Assembly (NCBI GenBank): GCA_036265615.1
Contig: DATAOT010000102.1
Coordinates: 1-38,572, forward strand
Length of the DNA: 38,572 nt
Source of the DNA: DATAFF01 sp036265615
GTDB lineage: Bacteria > Pseudomonadota > Alphaproteobacteria > Rhizobiales > Aestuariivirgaceae
Direction: 5' to 3'
In this document: piece after piece, positions 34,998-38,572 of the stretch
Position numbering within the stretch: the stretch's first letter is position 1
How the letters are laid out: the number at the start of each line of letters is the position of its first letter
Made by a program: the position numbers and the translations under genes
Notes under the pieces: model-generated
Told to the model about the DNA's origin: nothing
Seen by the model: the letters and a program-made list of their open reading frames with translations, nothing else
The model's database searches: none

Positions 34998-35082
34998 GCA
35001 CTCAGGGCGGGGTTCATCCGATTCGAACACATCATGGCCATAATCCCCGTCGAATTTGCGGTGGTATTCGTGGCGAGGGGAC

Positions 35083-37254
35083 ATGGCGGGGAGATTTCCA
35101 CAACGCGATTCGGCGCGACTTGCTGCCGGCAGCCGCGGTCGCGCGACGGCGGCGGCACTGCTCCTGGCTGCGAGCCTCGGCGCCATGGCAGCCGGCGGAG
35201 CCTTGGCTGAGGGGCTTCGGACCTCTCTTCCGGCGAAGTCGGCCGGGCTCCTCTTCACGGCTTCGGGCGAGAACGCCGTCAAGGCGGCGCTGGCCGGCCG
35301 CTATGACGAGGCCGGGCAGGCGGCGGCTGCCTCCGGCAACAAGGCGGCGCAGCGCATCGTGGAGTGGTTCTACATCCGCGACGCGTTCCGGAATGCCGGC
35401 TACCAGCGAATCATGAATTTCCTGGCGGAGAATCCCGGTTGGCCGGGTGGCGATGCCTTCATGGCTCGAGCCGAGATCCTGCTTTACGAAAGCGGCTCGC
35501 CCGGCGCCATCGCGGCGCATTTTGCCAACCGCCAGCCGGTTTCGCCCGAGGGGCACGCGGCATTGGCACGGCTCCTTCTGTCGCAGGGCGACAAGAAGGG
35601 TGCGGCGCAGCAGGTCCGAGCCGCGTGGACCAGCAAGGCGCTCCGGCCCGACAGCGAGAAGCGGATTGCCAGCGAATTTGCCGCACTGCTCGGCAGCGAC
35701 GATCATCAGGCGCGGCTGTGGACCATGGTGGTGGCGCACGAGCCCGAGCAGGCGCTCAGGGCCTCGAGCTATCTGCCGCGCGAATACCGCTCGGCGGCGC
35801 TCGCCGCCAAGGCGCTGATCGCGCGGGAGCCGGGCGGGGAGAACCTCTACAAGCAGTTGCCGCGCGCGATTCAGCAGGCGCCGGCCATGCGGTACGTGCT
35901 GGCGCGCTGGTATCACCTCGCCAGGAAGAACTATCTGGCCTCCCGCGATATCCTGCTCGCGGCCCCGAACAGCCCGGCGGCACAGCTCGATCCCGAGCAA
36001 TGGTGCGACCTCAAGCAGAGCGTGGCGCGCTATCTGCTTGCCGACAATTTCAAGGACTACCGTAACGCCTACAAGCTGGCGTCGCAGCATGGCTTGAGTT
36101 CCGGCAAGATCTTCGAGGAGAGCGAGTTCCTTGCCGGCTTCATCGCGCTCACCAGGCTCAACGAGCCGAAACTGGCCGCCAAGCATTTCCGCCGGCTGGC
36201 CGAGAAGGCGTCGAGCCGCACCGAAACGGCGCGCGGGAAATTCTGGCTCGGGCGGGCGCTCGAGGCGATGGGCGACAAGGCCGGCGCCAATGCTGCCTAT
36301 GGCGAGGCCGCCGCCTATCCGACCTTGTTCTACGGGCAGCTCGCGATCGGCGTTCTCGGGCGCGGCGAGGGCGTCGGGCAGATCTCGCGCTTCCGCTTCA
36401 GCGACGCCGATGTCGAGGCGGTGCGCGCCGATCCGATGATGGGCGGCATGCTGCTGATGGCGAAGGCGGGCGGCGAGAACCAGCTCGGGCCGTTCCTCGA
36501 GCCTCTGGCACTGCGGCTCAAGGACGGGCCGCAGCTTTCCGCCGCAGCGTCGCTGCTGGCGAAGGCGACCGAGCCCTATTTCGCCATGCGCTTTGCCAAG
36601 GCGACGGGCACGCTGCGCGGCATCGACATCGACGATTACGGCTTTCCGATCGATGCCATGCCGCGCTGGCATTCGATCGGGGCGCCGGTCGAACGGGCGG
36701 TCGTGTACGGGCTGACGCGACAGGAAAGCGAGTTCCAGCCGCTGGTGAAGAGCCATGCCGGGGCGCGCGGGCTGATGCAGCTCATGCCGCGCACGGCGCA
36801 GCTCGTGGCCCGCCGCTATGGCGTCAACACCCACAACACGGACAAGCTGATCAATGATCCGGCGCACAATGTGGCGCTCGGCGAGGCGCATCTCGGCGAG
36901 CTTCTGGAGGTCTATCGCGGCTCCTACCTGCTGACCTTCGCCGCCTACAATGCCGGCCCGGGGCGGGTGCGGCAGTGGATCGACATGTTCGGCGATCCGC
37001 GCGACCCGGCGGTCGATCCGGTGGACTTCGTCGAAAGCATCCCGGTGACCGAAACCCGGCGCTACGTCCAGCGGGTGATGCAGAACGTCCAGGTCTATCG
37101 CAGCCGTCTCAAGGACGCGGCGCGGTCATTGCGCAGCGATCTCGAGCGTGGCCGGGGAAGCGGCGGCGCGAAGGAAGCCATGGACCTCAGCAGCCACAAT
37201 GGCGGCTGCTCGCGCGGGGCGAGCACCATCGCCTCGCTGCTGAGCTCGTGCTGA
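35083..37254 (+). CDS. slt: Soluble lytic murein transglycosylase (Slt70-like)
   Basis: The enzyme cleaves peptidoglycan glycan strands to 1,6-anhydromuropeptides in the periplasm. ATG 35083 follows GAGGGG closely and gives 723 residues. An N-terminal signal peptide (AAALLLAASLGAMAAGGALA) precedes a long superhelical domain of about 500 residues, as in the doughnut-shaped E. coli Slt70. The SLT domain at the C-terminus carries catalytic Glu548 in GLTRQESEFQPLV, followed by GARGLMQLMPRTAQL and LTFAAYNAGPGRVRQW. It is divergent from dapA and convergent with the helix-hairpin-helix gene across a palindromic element. Confidence 0.94.
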   Translation: MAGRFPQRDSARLAAGSRGRATAAALLLAASLGAMAAGGALAEGLRTSLPAKSAGLLFTASGENAVKAALAGRYDEAGQAAAASGNKAAQRIVEWFYIRDAFRNAGYQRIMNFLAENPGWPGGDAFMARAEILLYESGSPGAIAAHFANRQPVSPEGHAALARLLLSQGDKKGAAQQVRAAWTSKALRPDSEKRIASEFAALLGSDDHQARLWTMVVAHEPEQALRASSYLPREYRSAALAAKALIAREPGGENLYKQLPRAIQQAPAMRYVLARWYHLARKNYLASRDILLAAPNSPAAQLDPEQWCDLKQSVARYLLADNFKDYRNAYKLASQHGLSSGKIFEESEFLAGFIALTRLNEPKLAAKHFRRLAEKASSRTETARGKFWLGRALEAMGDKAGANAAYGEAAAYPTLFYGQLAIGVLGRGEGVGQISRFRFSDADVEAVRADPMMGGMLLMAKAGGENQLGPFLEPLALRLKDGPQLSAAASLLAKATEPYFAMRFAKATGTLRGIDIDDYGFPIDAMPRWHSIGAPVERAVVYGLTRQESEFQPLVKSHAGARGLMQLMPRTAQLVARRYGVNTHNTDKLINDPAHNVALGEAHLGELLEVYRGSYLLTFAAYNAGPGRVRQWIDMFGDPRDPAVDPVDFVESIPVTETRRYVQRVMQNVQVYRSRLKDAARSLRSDLERGRGSGGAKEAMDLSSHNGGCSRGASTIASLLSSC

Positions 37255-37264
37255 GGGGTTATGC

Positions 37265-37349
37265 CCCTCATGGCCGGGCTTGACCCTGCCATCCAGTCTT
37301 TTTCTGCGACCCTCTCCTGGATGGCCGGCTCGGGGGCCGGCCATGAGGG
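37265..37349. repeat. Palindromic intergenic element, copy B
   Basis: The 85-bp copy has the same 13-bp ends as copy A, CCCTCATGGCCGG (37265-37277) and CCGGCCATGAGGG (37337-37349), and inner CATCCAG (37290-37296) with CTGGATG (37317-37323). Its left arm matches the reverse complement of copy A's right arm and vice versa, so it lies in the opposite orientation. It fills the convergent slt/HHH-gene junction and may act as a two-way terminator. Confidence 0.87.
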
Positions 37350-37361
37350 ATGGAAGGAAGC

Positions 37362-38081
37362 TCAGCCCTGGCTCTTGCCGGTGCCTTGCCCGCGCCGTCC
37401 GCGCATGGTTTCGAGGTCGCCGTCTTCTCGCGGCGCCCTGGCACCGTAAACCTGGGCAAATCGCTCCTCCTCGCCGGCCGCCAGCAGCCGTGCCTGCTCG
37501 ATCCACTGCTCGCGCTCGACCCGGCCGCGGAAGCGGAGATGCTCGTTGATCCAGGTGACCTCCGACGGATCCCATGCGGCGATCTGGTCGTAATGGAAGA
37601 AGCCGAGATCATGCAAAGTCTTTTCCAGCTTGGGGCCGACGCCGCTGATGCGCTGAAGATTGTCGGGCTTGTCGCCACGCGGCGCGGCAAGGCCCTGCGG
37701 CCGCTTCGGCCGGTCATCGCCAGCAGGCGGCGGTCCCCCTTCGGGTGCCATGGCTGGCGCCGCCTTGGGGCGCGCCGCGGCTTTCCATCCATTGTCGAGC
37801 CGCTCGGGAGGCGCGGCGGGACCCTCGACCGGCTCGGCCAGCGCGTCGAGGGCAGCGAGCTCACCTGCTTCCCCCGCGACCACGACCGGCACCTCCGCCG
37901 GCGTCGTCACGTCGATCAGCGCCGCCTCGCCGCCCGCTTGCTCGACTGGTTCGGCGTCGGCCGCTGCCATGTCGGCGGCGCGGCGGCCGGACACGGCCTG
38001 CCGCAGCAGGCAGCCGATGATGCAGCCGATGAAGAATGCCAGCAGGATCCACAGGACAAGCTCGACGGTCAGGTGCTCCAT
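37362..38081 (-). CDS. Membrane-anchored helix-hairpin-helix domain protein
   Basis: The 239-residue product has one N-terminal transmembrane helix (about 7-26, LVLWILLAFFIGCIIGCLL), a long Ala/Pro/Glu-rich, probably disordered linker (about 35-135), and a compact domain at about 138-203: PDNLQRISGVGPKLEKTLHD, then FFHYDQIAAWDPSEV. The GVGPKLE loop is a helix-hairpin-helix motif. The same domain is found in alphaproteobacteria at the C-terminus of NuoE and of ribosomal protein L21; its role is unclear. It follows a 49-residue membrane peptide and an OmpA-family gene on the same strand, so an envelope-linked function is possible. Nothing shows DNA or RNA binding directly. Confidence 0.75.
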   Translation of the reverse strand: MEHLTVELVLWILLAFFIGCIIGCLLRQAVSGRRAADMAAADAEPVEQAGGEAALIDVTTPAEVPVVVAGEAGELAALDALAEPVEGPAAPPERLDNGWKAAARPKAAPAMAPEGGPPPAGDDRPKRPQGLAAPRGDKPDNLQRISGVGPKLEKTLHDLGFFHYDQIAAWDPSEVTWINEHLRFRGRVEREQWIEQARLLAAGEEERFAQVYGARAPREDGDLETMRGRRGQGTGKSQG

Positions 38082-38097
38082 CTCCCGCTCCCAAGCC

Positions 38098-38247
38098 TCA
38101 GCGCTGCGGCGGCGAATTTTCCTGCACGGGCGCTGCCGTGCAGGAGAGCCAGCCCACGACCACGCCCAGCACCAGGGCGAGCGACAGCCACAGCCAATTG
38201 TGGGTGGCGACGATCAGCACATCCTTGAAGTTCCAGAATTCGCTCAT
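38098..38247 (-). CDS. Small single-pass membrane protein (49 residues)
   Basis: ATG 38247 overlaps the stop codon of the upstream OmpA-family gene by one base (TGATG), and the frame runs to TGA at 38098-38100. The peptide starts MSEFWNFKDVLIVATHNWLW and has one strong transmembrane helix (about 18-37, LALVLGVVVGWLSC). The tight overlap on one side and the 16-base gap to the helix-hairpin-helix gene on the other support translation. I do not recognise the family. Confidence 0.65.
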   Translation of the reverse strand: MSEFWNFKDVLIVATHNWLWLSLALVLGVVVGWLSCTAAPVQENSPPQR

Positions 38248-38572
38248 CAGCGCTCTCCTTGCGGGCCGACGACCCATTCGATGCGGCGATTGCGCGCCCT
38301 TCCTTCTGCCGTCCGATTGCTTGCCACAGGCCGGGTCTCGCCATAGCCGACCGCGATCAGCCGATCGGCGGCTATCCCCTGCTGCACCAAGGCCTCGACG
38401 ATGAACGCAGCGCGGCGCTCGCTCAAGGCGCGGTTGAAGGTCGGCGAGCCGATCGAATCGGTATGGCCATCCACTTCCAGCTTTACAGTCGGACAACTCT
38501 TTGCCACCGCGACCAATTGGTCGATCAGCTCCGGACTGATCGCGGCAGCGGCACGATTGTAGTCGTAATTGA
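38247..38572 (-). CDS. OmpA/MotB C-terminal domain protein, N-terminus beyond window
   Basis: Only the last 107 codons plus a partial codon are present; the frame is open to the window edge. The segment is the OmpA-type peptidoglycan-binding domain: VKLEVDGHTDSIGSP, NRALSERRAAFIVEALV, AVGYGETRPVASN and AEGRARNRRIEWVV, including the Asp and Arg that contact diaminopimelate in this family. The preceding residues (YNRAAAAISPELIDQL) are also typical. Whether the full protein has a signal peptide, barrel or lipid anchor cannot be seen. It leads the small minus-strand set with the membrane peptide and helix-hairpin-helix gene. Confidence 0.88.
   Translation of the reverse strand, partial: NYDYNRAAAAISPELIDQLVAVAKSCPTVKLEVDGHTDSIGSPTFNRALSERRAAFIVEALVQQGIAADRLIAVGYGETRPVASNRTAEGRARNRRIEWVVGPQGER

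Noticed and set aside
35032..36891. Minus-strand open frame of about 600 codons opposite slt
   Set aside because: Composition is Arg-rich and without motifs, while slt on the plus strand has an intact catalytic domain.
29375..37349. The two palindromes as ends of a composite transposon
   Set aside because: The DNA between them is conserved housekeeping (relA, rpoZ, smpB, dapA, slt) in its usual order, with no transposase.

Overview
The window is GC-rich, densely coded chromosomal DNA from an alphaproteobacterium, most likely of the order Hyphomicrobiales (Rhizobiales). The evidence is gene order (trpGDC-moaC-moeA-lexA-comEC-gltX-gltA; pyrH-frr-uppS-cdsA-dxr-rseP-bamA-fabZ; rpoZ, relA, acpS, lepB, rnc, era, recO; labA-like, smpB, dapA, slt), a LexA operator of the alphaproteobacterial GTTC-N7-GTTC type, and palindromic intergenic repeats of a kind common in that order. 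I cannot name a genus. Almost everything is housekeeping; there is no transposase, phage gene, CRISPR array, tRNA or rRNA that I can support.

Layout. 1-2178 (minus, cut by the window edge): a secreted caspase-fold protein in which both catalytic dyad residues are replaced, followed by a proline-rich segment and a charged tail. 2457-7385 (plus): trpG, trpD, trpC, moaC and moeA as a tight operon, then lexA with its own promoter and SOS box. 7255-9594 (minus): comEC, overlapping the 3' end of lexA antisense. 9698-12517 (plus): gltX and gltA. 12584-21472 (minus): leuD, pyrH, frr, uppS, cdsA, dxr, rseP, bamA, fabZ, covering leucine and UMP synthesis, ribosome recycling, isoprenoid and phospholipid precursors and outer-membrane assembly. 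The lipid A genes lpxD, lpxA, lpxI and lpxB, which usually flank fabZ in this cluster, are absent. 21473-21899 has no protein gene but holds two heptamer-repeat hairpins around a candidate structured plus-strand RNA with two terminator-like hairpins.

21900-32176 (minus): rpoZ, relA/spoT, acpS, lepB, rnc, era, recO, mce, a small DUF1467 membrane protein, a propionyl-CoA carboxylase alpha subunit, a lipoprotein of unknown function and acylphosphatase. 32301-38572: folK (minus), a LabA-like NYN nuclease (plus), smpB and dapA (minus), slt (plus), then a minus-strand set made of an OmpA-family protein (cut by the edge), a 49-residue membrane peptide and a membrane-anchored helix-hairpin-helix protein.

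The points most worth a second look are the catalytically dead caspase-like protein, the missing lpx genes, the orphan structured RNA near 21.6-21.84 kb, heptamer-repeat hairpins that supply the TAG stop codon of four genes, and two inverted copies of an 83-85 bp palindromic element. I did not find a clear new multi-gene system; the window is mostly conserved core genome with unusual features at its junctions.
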